NCBI GenBank assembly: GCA_016744805.1
Contig: JADGDQ010000012.1
Location: forward strand, 1 to 50,771
DNA: 50,771 nt
Direction of reading: 5' to 3'
Origin: Sulfurovaceae bacterium
GTDB lineage: Bacteria > Campylobacterota > Campylobacteria > Campylobacterales > Sulfurovaceae
Made by a program: the position numbers and the translations under genes. Position 1 is the stretch's first letter. Every line of letters starts with the position of its first letter. This document shows, in pieces, positions 34,078-42,827 of the stretch. The notes below the pieces were generated by a model, which saw nothing but the letters and a program-made list of their open reading frames with translations, was not told the origin of the DNA and ran no database searches.

Positions 34078-36555
34078 ATGATGAGAGTTTATAGCAAAAA
34101 TATAGGTATCTCTTTGGTGGTTGCTGGGTTGCTCTTGTCTGGGTGTGAAGATGTGACAAATATCTATATAGATGAGAACAAAACAGATGAAAATCTAAGT
34201 GTTGAGAATTTGATTGTGGATAATTTGACGGTTAATAGTTTAACGGTTCTTGATGAAGATGAAAATCAAACAGAAGAAGAGATAGAAGATGAGATAGAAG
34301 ACGACAAAGAAGATGATGATGATAACTCCACAGAAGATAGTAACCTCTCTACAGATGAGAGCAGTAGTGAGCTGAAGAGTTACTCTGAGACACCTACCTC
34401 TAGTGATACTACAGTAGTGACCTCTAATACATTAGATAGTAGTGATGATAAAGAGGTAATTTATACTACTCCAATTAGTAATGATACAGAAGAGACTACA
34501 GATGATGCAGGTAGTAGTGATGGTACAGAAGAGTCTTTGGATACTTCAGGTGACAATAGTGATGATACAAAAGAGACTACAGATGATTCAGGTAACAGTG
34601 ATGGTACAGAGGAGTCTTTGGATACTTCAGATGGTACAACACAAGAGGATACAACTACCACAGAGCCTGTAGCAGAGACTTTGAGTATGAGTGTAACGGG
34701 AAGCGTGGTTGATGGGATTATTTATGGGGGGAGTGTCTCTGTGTATGACCTTAATAAAAAACTCTTAGCCAAAGGCTCTACAGATAGTAAGGGAGCCTAT
34801 AGTATCCCTGTAGCCAATCTGCCAAAGCAGTATAAAGTAACCCTAGAGGGTGGAACTGATAGTGGTGTGGATGGTGTAGAAAATAGCAATGATAAAACTA
34901 ATAGCCTAGAGATGAGTGCTATTGTGGATAGAGAGGATTCAGGAGAGGAGTCGGTAGCTCATATATCTCCTGCTACTACACTTGTGGCTACTATGGTAGA
35001 AGATGGCACGATACCTCTTGAAGAGGCAAGAGAGAGCGTGAATGATGCGTTGGGGCTTGATGGGAAGAGTGCTTTGTGCAAACTCAATCCTAGCAAAAAT
35101 GATACTGCTTATAGGGCTGGACTCTTTTTGGCGATGGTGATGGAGAGTATTGTAACCACTGATAAAAATGCTCTCTTCAAAACACTCTCTACTGTAGTGC
35201 ATCAAAAGAAGATAAAAGTAAAAATCTCTAATGTAGGCACAACCATAGAGCAACTCGACCTTGTAGATATAGCCACCACTGCGAATATCTCTGAAAATGA
35301 GATAGAGAAGCTAAGCCAAGTAGAGGTGACGGTTAAAGAGAGTATCAAAAAGAGTATAGATAGTATGGCAGTGGTAACAGATATTAGCCGTGATAGCCAA
35401 AATGAGGCACTTACACAAAGGGCTAGATGGGATACTCTGCTTTTGCAACTTGCAGAGAATGATGTCATTGATAGCAGTAGAGTCTCTTTGATTCTTGATA
35501 GAGTAGAAGAGAGTATGCAGAGCATCTTAGAAGCACAAACCCTAGAGGCTTCTGAACCATCTAATATTGCACTTATAGCAAGTATGATAGATGAAAATCT
35601 TGATAAAGAGATGACAGACCTTACCCCATCACTTCTTTCTATCTCTGCTTCATACCAAGAGCGTATCAAAACAGTTGGGAGTAGTGAGACGCTCAAACTC
35701 TTGATACGAAAACTCTATACCAATAGCACCCTTGCAGAAGTAGACAATATATCTACAATGCTCCAAAATGATGATACTGTGAGTCAACTTGAAGAGGCTA
35801 TAGAGACAATGGACCAAAAAGTATCAAGTGAAGAGAATGCCCAAGAGATAAAAGATGAGATGTTGGATACTCTAGCAGGTGGCGTAGCTAGTAGAGTAGA
35901 GAGTGGGACTATCCCTAGTGATGATACTACCACCCCTACTACTCTCAAAAGCTTTATAGAGCAGACTTTGGGTGATGATGGCTTATATGAGAGTATCAAA
36001 AGCGTGGTGAAGGTGAAGGTAAAAATCAAAGTCAAAGCCAAAAAAAGCAAACTAACCCAAGCAGACAAATCAGAACTTACAGCCTCTATCAAGGTCAAAA
36101 AGAGTCTAAAGATAACTATCAAATCCAAAAGCTATACCAAGATAGATAGCAGTGCAAGTAGTGATATGTTGGCATATATTAGCTCTATGTTAGCCTCTTT
36201 GAGTGATGATGCCTACCAAGAGAAAATCCAAGCACTAGAGCTATCGTTAGCCAATCTCTCTGAAGCATTTGACAAGGCAAAATATGAAGCAAAAGTTGCC
36301 CAGAGTGTGAAGGTAATCCAAAAGATAAAAGTCAAAACCACTACTAATATTATCAAAACTATTGTTAAGATAAAAGTTGTTATCAAAGAGAAGTTTATTG
36401 AAAACCCTAGCGATACAACGACTGCAATTAGTGATGTAGAGAGTAATATAGATGATTATGAGGTGGGGGATGATATAGCTACAAGAATCATTCGATTGCC
36501 TCAACCCTCTGTAGAGAGTATGGGGGATATTGAGAAGATTAGGTTTGCAATATAG
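34078..36555 (+). CDS. Large acidic surface lipoprotein with Lys/Val-rich strands
   Basis: 825 residues. Lipobox LLLSGC near residue 22, then a stretch of NL.V.NLTV repeats, an Asp/Glu/Ser/Thr-only region to about residue 200 with a duplicated 27-residue unit, a carboxypeptidase-regulatory-like beta sandwich (about 203-260; VVDGIIYGGSVSVYD, DSKGAYSIPV), a helical region, and three alternating Lys/Val segments at about 374-385, 642-690 and 742-772 (such as VKVKVKIKVKAKK). It starts one base after the preceding stop, so the three genes are one transcript. No described family recognised. Confidence 0.65.
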   Translation: MMRVYSKNIGISLVVAGLLLSGCEDVTNIYIDENKTDENLSVENLIVDNLTVNSLTVLDEDENQTEEEIEDEIEDDKEDDDDNSTEDSNLSTDESSSELKSYSETPTSSDTTVVTSNTLDSSDDKEVIYTTPISNDTEETTDDAGSSDGTEESLDTSGDNSDDTKETTDDSGNSDGTEESLDTSDGTTQEDTTTTEPVAETLSMSVTGSVVDGIIYGGSVSVYDLNKKLLAKGSTDSKGAYSIPVANLPKQYKVTLEGGTDSGVDGVENSNDKTNSLEMSAIVDREDSGEESVAHISPATTLVATMVEDGTIPLEEARESVNDALGLDGKSALCKLNPSKNDTAYRAGLFLAMVMESIVTTDKNALFKTLSTVVHQKKIKVKISNVGTTIEQLDLVDIATTANISENEIEKLSQVEVTVKESIKKSIDSMAVVTDISRDSQNEALTQRARWDTLLLQLAENDVIDSSRVSLILDRVEESMQSILEAQTLEASEPSNIALIASMIDENLDKEMTDLTPSLLSISASYQERIKTVGSSETLKLLIRKLYTNSTLAEVDNISTMLQNDDTVSQLEEAIETMDQKVSSEENAQEIKDEMLDTLAGGVASRVESGTIPSDDTTTPTTLKSFIEQTLGDDGLYESIKSVVKVKVKIKVKAKKSKLTQADKSELTASIKVKKSLKITIKSKSYTKIDSSASSDMLAYISSMLASLSDDAYQEKIQALELSLANLSEAFDKAKYEAKVAQSVKVIQKIKVKTTTNIIKTIVKIKVVIKEKFIENPSDTTTAISDVESNIDDYEVGDDIATRIIRLPQPSVESMGDIEKIRFAI
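34483..34632 (+). repeat. 81-bp imperfect tandem repeat inside the lipoprotein gene
   Basis: A unit starting GATACAGAAGAGACTACA at 34483 recurs at 34564 (GATACAAAAGAGACTACA), 81 bases or 27 codons on, with the second copy nearly complete. It encodes a Thr/Asp/Ser/Glu-rich spacer and keeps the frame. Confidence 0.85.
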
Positions 36556-36561
36556 TCTAGA

Positions 36562-36933
36562 CTACCTAAATGTCCAAAACTTATGTACAAAGAAGGTAAC
36601 TAGAGGCAGAAGCAACGCTACTATGATAGTTTTGATATAGGTATTAAAACTATCTAGTATATCAGAGAGAAAGATGGCTATAAGAAGAGCGATTACTTGT
36701 ACTATAAAATATTTTATCGCTTTGGCTTGGCTTAGTTGTGACTCAAAGACAAATTTTGACTGGATTGTGTAAGAGAATGTATAGGCTAGAAGAAACCCTA
36801 GAATATTTGATTGCAACAAAGAGGGGGTGATAAGGTAGATATATAGTGATGCCCCCGTTATGTGAATAAGTGTTGAAAATCCACCTATAAAGGCATACCG
36901 TACAAGCTTATGAGAGAGTAGATATTGTATCAA
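36562..36933 (-). CDS. GtrA-family membrane protein
   Basis: 123 residues, four hydrophobic helices, starting LVRYAFIGGFSTLIHITGASL as in the GtrA family (PF04138). Such proteins are thought to help move polyprenyl-phosphate sugars across the inner membrane. It overlaps the GT2 gene by 4 bases, forming a gtrA-gtrB-like pair at the end of the glycan operon. Confidence 0.85.
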   Translation of the reverse strand: MIQYLLSHKLVRYAFIGGFSTLIHITGASLYIYLITPSLLQSNILGFLLAYTFSYTIQSKFVFESQLSQAKAIKYFIVQVIALLIAIFLSDILDSFNTYIKTIIVALLLPLVTFFVHKFWTFR

Positions 36934-37856
36934 TATTCACCCTCTATAATATATATGGGTCTTCTTTTGGATTCATTATATATCCGTCCTAGATACTCTC
37001 CTAATATTCCTATTCCCATAAGTTGAATACCACCCAAGAATAAAATCACTGTAAGCATAGAGGCATACCCTGGTAAATCAACACCAAAGATAAGTGTTTT
37101 TACAATAATAGTAATACCAAAAAGAAAAGAGAGTGCAGAAATACTCATGCCAATATAGAGCCATACACGCAAAGGCACAGTACTAAAGCTAGTAATCCCA
37201 TCGAGTGCAAAGTTCCAGAGTTTCCAGCCATTAAAGCTACTTTCTCCTGCTACTCTAGGCTCTCTTGTGTACTCTATGGTTGTGGTGGGGTAGCCAACCC
37301 ACGCAAAGATACCCTTCATAAATCGTTGGTTTTCTGGAAGCTCTTTGAGGGACTCTACCACACGCCTACTCATAAGACGATAATCACCTACATTATTAGG
37401 AATCTCTATAGCTGATATTTTGTTATGCAGTCTATAAAACAAATTTGCACTTTTTCGTTTGAAAAAACTATCACTCTGCCTATTGGCTCTTTTGGCTAAG
37501 ACCACATCATACCCCTCTTCCCACTTTTGCAAAAAGAGTTCAATAAGCTCAGGAGGGTCTTGTAGGTCTACATCTATAGGAACCACAACCTCCCCTCTGG
37601 AGCTATCTAACCCTGCGGTAAGGGCGGACTCTTTGCCAAAGTTTCGTGCAAAGTTTATAATTCTAATACTCGCATAGGACTCTTTGGCTCTTTTGAGAAC
37701 TTCAAGTGTACTGTCTGTGCTTCCATCATTGATAAAGATAATCTCATAACTCTTTTGTGTCTTTTTTAATATAGGTGTAATAGTCTCTAAAAATATATCT
37801 ATTACCTCCTCTTCATTATAGCAAGGGCATACTATTGATAGTGTTGGTTGACTCAT
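36930..37856 (-). CDS. GtrB/DPM1-like polyprenyl-phosphate glycosyltransferase (GT2)
   Basis: 308 residues: a GT2 domain (LSIVCPCYNEEEVIDIFL, metal site VPIDVDLQDPPE, EPRVAGESSFNGWKL) and two C-terminal helices (about 230-250 and 262-285). Loads a hexose from its nucleotide onto polyprenyl phosphate, for use by the GT-C enzyme encoded before it. The start lies inside the end of that gene (41-base overlap). Confidence 0.9.
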   Translation of the reverse strand: MSQPTLSIVCPCYNEEEVIDIFLETITPILKKTQKSYEIIFINDGSTDSTLEVLKRAKESYASIRIINFARNFGKESALTAGLDSSRGEVVVPIDVDLQDPPELIELFLQKWEEGYDVVLAKRANRQSDSFFKRKSANLFYRLHNKISAIEIPNNVGDYRLMSRRVVESLKELPENQRFMKGIFAWVGYPTTTIEYTREPRVAGESSFNGWKLWNFALDGITSFSTVPLRVWLYIGMSISALSFLFGITIIVKTLIFGVDLPGYASMLTVILFLGGIQLMGIGILGEYLGRIYNESKRRPIYIIEGEY

Positions 37857-39315
37857 TTTTATCCTTTTGGCACTTTTGGGAATCTGATTGATAGGTATAT
37901 AAAATTGCTTGGGCTTGGTGTTTATCTATGGTTAAAACTTTTTGCATTTGCTCTTTTTGTAATATTCTTGCATTCCATAAAAAATCTTTATGTGCATGGA
38001 CTACCCAAAAGTATTGAGGCATAGTATCGTTTGCACATCTATCTTTAAGCTCTACAGCAGGTCTAATTTTGAGTTTGCTTCCCAATAATACACCGTAGTT
38101 TTCAAAAAAATTACTTTTATATCTATTATCGTGAAGATTATGCATAATAAAATCATACACTATAGCATCTTTTTTTGTCTGCTCTATGGCTACTAATGTC
38201 TCTCTAAATTGATCTTTTGAGACTTTGGAATAGTAGTCCATACGATAGAGATGATATAGAGCTAAAAAGACAATAGCCCCTATTACAGCAATTTTAAGCC
38301 AATAAACTTTTAGCAAATAAATACCATAAGCAACAAGTACTATTAATGCAGGAATCACAATAATCATACTTCGTTCTATAAGTATAGAAAACCCTGTAAT
38401 ACTTTTGATATACGGTAACAAGAATCCCATAACTATCCATAGAAACAAAAGAGCTGTAGAGTGAGAGTAGAGCTTTTTGAAAAAGAGTGAGCCAATGCTT
38501 ACAACTGCTAAAAGTAAAAATATTTTTTCCAAAAAAGGACTTAAAATATAGGCTTTGAGATAGTCTATAAAAAAGAGTGCATCAGGTGCTTGCATCCAAT
38601 AACTCTGGGTATGAATATGCTCTATAATTCTTTCTATAAGTGGTGCAAGAGCTATAAGCATCAAAAAAGCCGAAAGGAGAGCTAGCTTAAAAAGTGCTAC
38701 TCTTTTTTCTTTGTCTATAATAAGATAAAAAAGAAATACAAAAACCTGTGAAGCCACAAGAAAAAATCCAAAATAGTGTGTATAGATTGCCAAAATAGAA
38801 AAAAGAAGATAGAAAAATAAATTCTGTTTGGAATGATTTTTAAGTAACTTACTAAAATAGAGATAAGAAAGAGCCGAAAATAAAAAAAGTATTATATTAG
38901 AACGAACTTCTTGTGAATAGAGTATCAAAAAGTAATTTGTCCCCCCAATAAATGAGGCATAAATACCAACCTCTTTATTATAAAGCTCTTTCCCCAAGAG
39001 ATAGAGTACAAAAACTCCAAGAGATCCAGATAATGCACTCAAAGCTCTGCCTGCATACTCATTAAATCCAAAAATTTGATACCAAAACCATAAGAGTGAC
39101 TGATAAAAAGGAGGGTGTACATCCCCCATAGTCTTCTCATAGACAAAAGCTACACTATTATTAGGATTTGATATTTTGATACTAAATATCTCATCAAACC
39201 AATAACTTTGAAAAGTAAGCCCCTTAAAGCGTAAAAAGAGTCCTAAGCCTAGAGCAAAAAGCAACGCAATAAAAAGAGCATGCTCGTTTATATAATTTTT
39301 TGATTTTTCGTACAT
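37816..39315 (-). CDS. GT-C glycosyltransferase (PMT-like)
   Basis: 499 residues with about ten helices. First loop YWFDEIFSIKIS with the Asp-Glu pair, VHPPFYQSLLWFWYQIFG and NEYAGRALSALSGSLGVF, the ArnT/PMT_2 pattern. Periplasmic transfer of a sugar from polyprenyl phosphate to the glycan or a protein. In this operon the donor could be polyprenyl-phosphate arabinofuranose or the hexose made by the GtrB-like enzyme. Confidence 0.87.
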   Translation of the reverse strand: MYEKSKNYINEHALFIALLFALGLGLFLRFKGLTFQSYWFDEIFSIKISNPNNSVAFVYEKTMGDVHPPFYQSLLWFWYQIFGFNEYAGRALSALSGSLGVFVLYLLGKELYNKEVGIYASFIGGTNYFLILYSQEVRSNIILFLFSALSYLYFSKLLKNHSKQNLFFYLLFSILAIYTHYFGFFLVASQVFVFLFYLIIDKEKRVALFKLALLSAFLMLIALAPLIERIIEHIHTQSYWMQAPDALFFIDYLKAYILSPFLEKIFLLLAVVSIGSLFFKKLYSHSTALLFLWIVMGFLLPYIKSITGFSILIERSMIIVIPALIVLVAYGIYLLKVYWLKIAVIGAIVFLALYHLYRMDYYSKVSKDQFRETLVAIEQTKKDAIVYDFIMHNLHDNRYKSNFFENYGVLLGSKLKIRPAVELKDRCANDTMPQYFWVVHAHKDFLWNARILQKEQMQKVLTIDKHQAQAILYTYQSDSQKCQKDKNESTNTINSMPLL

Positions 39316-39330
39316 AAAAAGATAACCTTT

Positions 39331-40683
39331 TTAATTCTTCGTTTTGCTCAAATACTTAGCTAACCACTGACCAATCAAAATACTCTTCATAAGTCCACCT
39401 GTATTTGCCATATGTGTTTTTGCATTCTCTACAGTTCCATCTGATTGCATAGTATAGTTAGTATTATCTTTTAGAGCTACTCCTAAATCAAACAGTTCAA
39501 AACCAAGATCTTTGTAAGCACTCTGATAAATACTACGAGAGATCATATAACTCTCTGTATTATTATACAATGGAACCATATAAAGTTTTCGTTTCCCATA
39601 TATCTTTTTTACCCCTTGTGCATTTATATGTGTATTATTATCATCTATAATAATGGTGCTAGAATTACTATCATGAAATGCTTTGTCCATAAATCTAGGA
39701 TTAAACTCTGTAACTGTTCTCATATCCCATCGAATAAATTTTGTATCATGGTTATCATTAAGAGCCTTGGCTTTGGCTAGTTTTGGGTTAACCATTTTTT
39801 CTATATAATATCTATAGATAGAAGGAGATTGTAATACCAAATGATAATTACTTTTAAGATACTCTGAATGGCGAGTATAGTATCTCTGGAAAGTATCAAA
39901 GGAGATGTATTTATTATAAAAACTTTCTATATTTTGGTCTGTATATGCGTCAAAATCTTTCTCTTCCCAATCTAGTATCTCATAATATGACTCTTCTGAT
40001 ACTTTAATACTCTTAGGGGTTCTTTGCATATTTTTAATATCAAATGAGAAGATAACAACTCCATCATCTTTGAGGTAGTATTGAGCTATTTTATCAAATA
40101 ATAAACTTGTATTTTCAGAAAGAAGATTAGACTCATACGCATACATAGCTACTTTTTTGCCTGTGAGTTGCTCGATAACCTGAGGAATCATGCCCCAAGA
40201 TATAGAACTATCTCCAAAAAATATAATATCTATAGATTTTTTAGGTTGGTGAAATATATGGTTAATCTTATAATCATGTGGTCCTCTTTGTTCCCATACT
40301 TTTTTACTAAAAGAGAGATCTAAATCATACTTATTTGCTATTTTAGCATAATGTGAATAGAGAGGATTATCAAAAACTGTTTGACTCATATCTACTGTTT
40401 CTTTGATAATAATACTTTTTTGTAGAACTAAAGATAAAAACAGAGAACTAAAAAGTATAAGCAGTATACTTGTATTAGATAACTCTTTGCTAGTATGTTT
40501 TAGAAACTTTTTTATTGTCCATAGAGTAAAGAGTATAATAACTCCTAAAAGCCCAATAGTTGTAATTCCCAAAGAGAAAGGCTTTCCTTGGAGTACATCT
40601 AAAAAGAGTAAAAAAAATATTATATACAAAAGCCCTACCAAAAGTAGCGTATAAAAATTTTGATAGGTTAAAAATCTCTTCAT
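39331..40683 (-). CDS. SGNH/AlgX-like membrane-anchored protein, partner of MBOAT
   Basis: 450 residues: about three N-terminal helices (to about 95), then a periplasmic domain with IIFFGDSSISWG, where GDSS suits the nucleophile block of SGNH hydrolases, and NTHINAQG near residue 360, a possible Asp/His block. Gene pairs of an MBOAT enzyme and an SGNH-like protein O-acylate exported polysaccharides (AlgI with AlgJ/AlgX, PatA/PatB, DltB/DltD). It lies 9 bases after the MBOAT gene. Confidence 0.65.
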   Translation of the reverse strand: MKRFLTYQNFYTLLLVGLLYIIFFLLFLDVLQGKPFSLGITTIGLLGVIILFTLWTIKKFLKHTSKELSNTSILLILFSSLFLSLVLQKSIIIKETVDMSQTVFDNPLYSHYAKIANKYDLDLSFSKKVWEQRGPHDYKINHIFHQPKKSIDIIFFGDSSISWGMIPQVIEQLTGKKVAMYAYESNLLSENTSLLFDKIAQYYLKDDGVVIFSFDIKNMQRTPKSIKVSEESYYEILDWEEKDFDAYTDQNIESFYNKYISFDTFQRYYTRHSEYLKSNYHLVLQSPSIYRYYIEKMVNPKLAKAKALNDNHDTKFIRWDMRTVTEFNPRFMDKAFHDSNSSTIIIDDNNTHINAQGVKKIYGKRKLYMVPLYNNTESYMISRSIYQSAYKDLGFELFDLGVALKDNTNYTMQSDGTVENAKTHMANTGGLMKSILIGQWLAKYLSKTKN

Positions 40684-40692
40684 ACATTTCTC

Positions 40693-42087
40693 CTAAAAAT
40701 CAAAATATATAAATGGCAAAGGATCACCACTAAAAGTAAATGCTAATAATATCAAAACTGATAATACAATAAACCCTATACGATTTTTATTTATAATGGG
40801 ATACCCCTCTTTATTGACTTGATAAAACGTAAAAAGATGATCAAGAAGTGGATAAATAAGCATCATAAAAATAACAAATTGATAATATGGACTACTATGA
40901 TTAATAAAAAGACTATTATCTAAGCCAAACATTTTTTGAACAATAATTATTGCCTCACTATATTCTAACCTAAAAAAGCTCCAAGCTACAACAATAAGCA
41001 TCATAGTAATAAGCCACCGCAAAGAGCTATATATCTTAAGATACTCTTTGCCTAATAATTTTTCTATAACCAAAATTATTCCATGGATAGCCCCCCATAT
41101 AGCAAAGCCTATCCCCGCACCATGCCAAATTCCTGAGAGTATAAAGACAAGCATAATATTAAAATAAGTTCTATAACTTTTCCCTCTGCTTCCTCCTAGA
41201 GGAAAATAAATATAATCTCTAAACCAAGTAGAAAGACTAATATGCCATCTATGCCAAAACTCTGTAATAGTAGTAGCAAGATATGGGTAATTAAAATTAG
41301 CAGGTAAACGAAAGCCCATAAGAAGTGCAAAGCCAATAGCCATATCACTGTAACCACTAAAATCAGCATAAATCTGAGCAGAAAAACCAAGCATAGTAGC
41401 CCACGCATCTACAATACTCATGCTCTCCACACCATAAGAGATATTCCAGTTAACATAGGCTCCTATATTATCTGCAATAAGAAGTTTTTTTACAAGTCCT
41501 ACAAAAATAAGAAGAAGGGCTAGAGTAATAGTAGTTCTAGTAAGTTGCTCTTCTTTGGAGATATTACCAAAAATATTTTTGGCTCTTAATATAGGTCCCG
41601 CAGCAAGGTGTGGCCAAAATGCGATAAAAAGTAATATATCCAAAAAACTCTGATTAGAATCTACCTCTTTATTATAAATATCAATATAATACCCAATCAT
41701 AGAGAAGGTATAAAAAGATAATCCCAAAGGCAAAATCAAATCCAAAGAAGCCCCTTGTAAGGCTACTAACTCTATAAAATAATTATAGTATTTAAAAAAG
41801 AGCAGAGGAAGAAGGGCTAAGCCAATAACTATCCACAAATTTTTTTTACTTTTTGTATAAGCTAATCTCTTGGCACTATAGCGTCCTAAGAGTGCATGAT
41901 AAAACAAAAGTAAAATAGCAGGAGGATACCAAGACGCATAAAATAGTATAGAGGCTATAGCAATAAAATGATTTTTACTATGAACCAAGAGAGGAATCTT
42001 TTTGGCTTGAGGCAACTGAAAGAGGAGAAAATAGAGTGTAAAAAAGAGTGCTAATTCTAAAATAACAATATTATTAGTAAAATGCAT
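40693..42087 (-). CDS. MBOAT-family O-acyltransferase (AlgI-like)
   Basis: 464 residues, about eleven helices. The family core is clear: FWHRWHISLSTWFRDYIYFP LGGSRG (split here) and the conserved His in LSGIWHGAGIGFAIWG. Also YADFSGYSDMAIG. Moves acyl groups, usually acetyl, across the inner membrane for modification of a surface glycan. Confidence 0.94.
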   Translation of the reverse strand: MHFTNNIVILELALFFTLYFLLFQLPQAKKIPLLVHSKNHFIAIASILFYASWYPPAILLLFYHALLGRYSAKRLAYTKSKKNLWIVIGLALLPLLFFKYYNYFIELVALQGASLDLILPLGLSFYTFSMIGYYIDIYNKEVDSNQSFLDILLFIAFWPHLAAGPILRAKNIFGNISKEEQLTRTTITLALLLIFVGLVKKLLIADNIGAYVNWNISYGVESMSIVDAWATMLGFSAQIYADFSGYSDMAIGFALLMGFRLPANFNYPYLATTITEFWHRWHISLSTWFRDYIYFPLGGSRGKSYRTYFNIMLVFILSGIWHGAGIGFAIWGAIHGIILVIEKLLGKEYLKIYSSLRWLITMMLIVVAWSFFRLEYSEAIIIVQKMFGLDNSLFINHSSPYYQFVIFMMLIYPLLDHLFTFYQVNKEGYPIINKNRIGFIVLSVLILLAFTFSGDPLPFIYFDF

Positions 42088-42094
42088 TATTACC

Positions 42095-42826
42095 CTAAAT
42101 ACTCATCTTCTTAAAGATAAACTCAGGAATAGAGGTGATAATCATCATAACATACTTCCACATCCATTTGGTATAGAGTACACTTTTGCCACTCTGTTGA
42201 GCTTTAAATATATCTTGGGCTACCTCTTCTGGCTGTGCTGTAAGTTTTTCTGGCAGATCCATCCCCTCTGTCATCTTAGTAGCTACAAAACCTGGTTTCA
42301 CGGTGAGAACATGCACCTGAGACTCATAGAGTCTATTTCGTAATCCTGAAAGATATGCAGTCAGACCTGCTTTGGCTGAACCATAAATATAATTGCTTTT
42401 TCTCCCTCTATCTCCTGCTACAGAGCTAATCCCCACAATAAACCCTGCGCGTCTCTCTTCAAAGTCATTTGCGATGATATTGAGTAGACTCACCACACCA
42501 CTATAGTTTGTATCTATTATCTTTTGGGCTTCTTGATTATCTAGTTGTGCTTTTTCTTGTTCTCCTAGATAGCCAACCGCAGATATAACACCTAAAGGTT
42601 TTTCTGCAAGAGAGTCATAAAATGCTTGATGTGATGCGTAGTTTAAAATATCTAATTCAACTAACTCTACGGCTTTTTCACTTCGTACTCTAATATCCTC
42701 TGCAAATGTTTCTAGTTCAGAAATATTTCGTCCTGCTAGATAAATATCATAACCATTTTGGGCATATTCTCTGGCTGTTGCTTTTGCAATATCACTTTTG
42801 GCACCGACTATTACTATATAACTCAT
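42095..42826 (-). CDS. dprE2: DprE2-like short-chain reductase
   Basis: 243 residues, SDR fold: IVGAKSDIAKATAREYA nucleotide-binding loop, catalytic Ser in GISSVAGDRGR, and YGSAKAG with Tyr-x3-Lys. The block SVAGDRGRKSNYIYGSAKAG closely resembles mycobacterial DprE2. It would reduce the 2-keto intermediate to polyprenyl-phosphoryl-arabinose. A C-terminal hydrophobic segment (MWKYVMMIITSIPEFIF) suggests membrane association. One base separates it from the DprE1-like gene. Confidence 0.85.
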   Translation of the reverse strand: MSYIVIVGAKSDIAKATAREYAQNGYDIYLAGRNISELETFAEDIRVRSEKAVELVELDILNYASHQAFYDSLAEKPLGVISAVGYLGEQEKAQLDNQEAQKIIDTNYSGVVSLLNIIANDFEERRAGFIVGISSVAGDRGRKSNYIYGSAKAGLTAYLSGLRNRLYESQVHVLTVKPGFVATKMTEGMDLPEKLTAQPEEVAQDIFKAQQSGKSVLYTKWMWKYVMMIITSIPEFIFKKMSI

Positions 42827-42827
42827 T

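Noticed and set aside
34483-34632. Repeated units that might suggest a CRISPR array.
   Set aside because: Only two long, imperfect, in-frame copies exist inside a coding sequence, with no spacers and no cas genes.
35202-35696. Long minus-strand frames antisense to the lipoprotein gene (also at 34461 and 35784).
   Set aside because: Ser/Leu/Ile-rich antisense of an Asp/Glu/Ser-rich gene; no ribosome binding sites or domain features.
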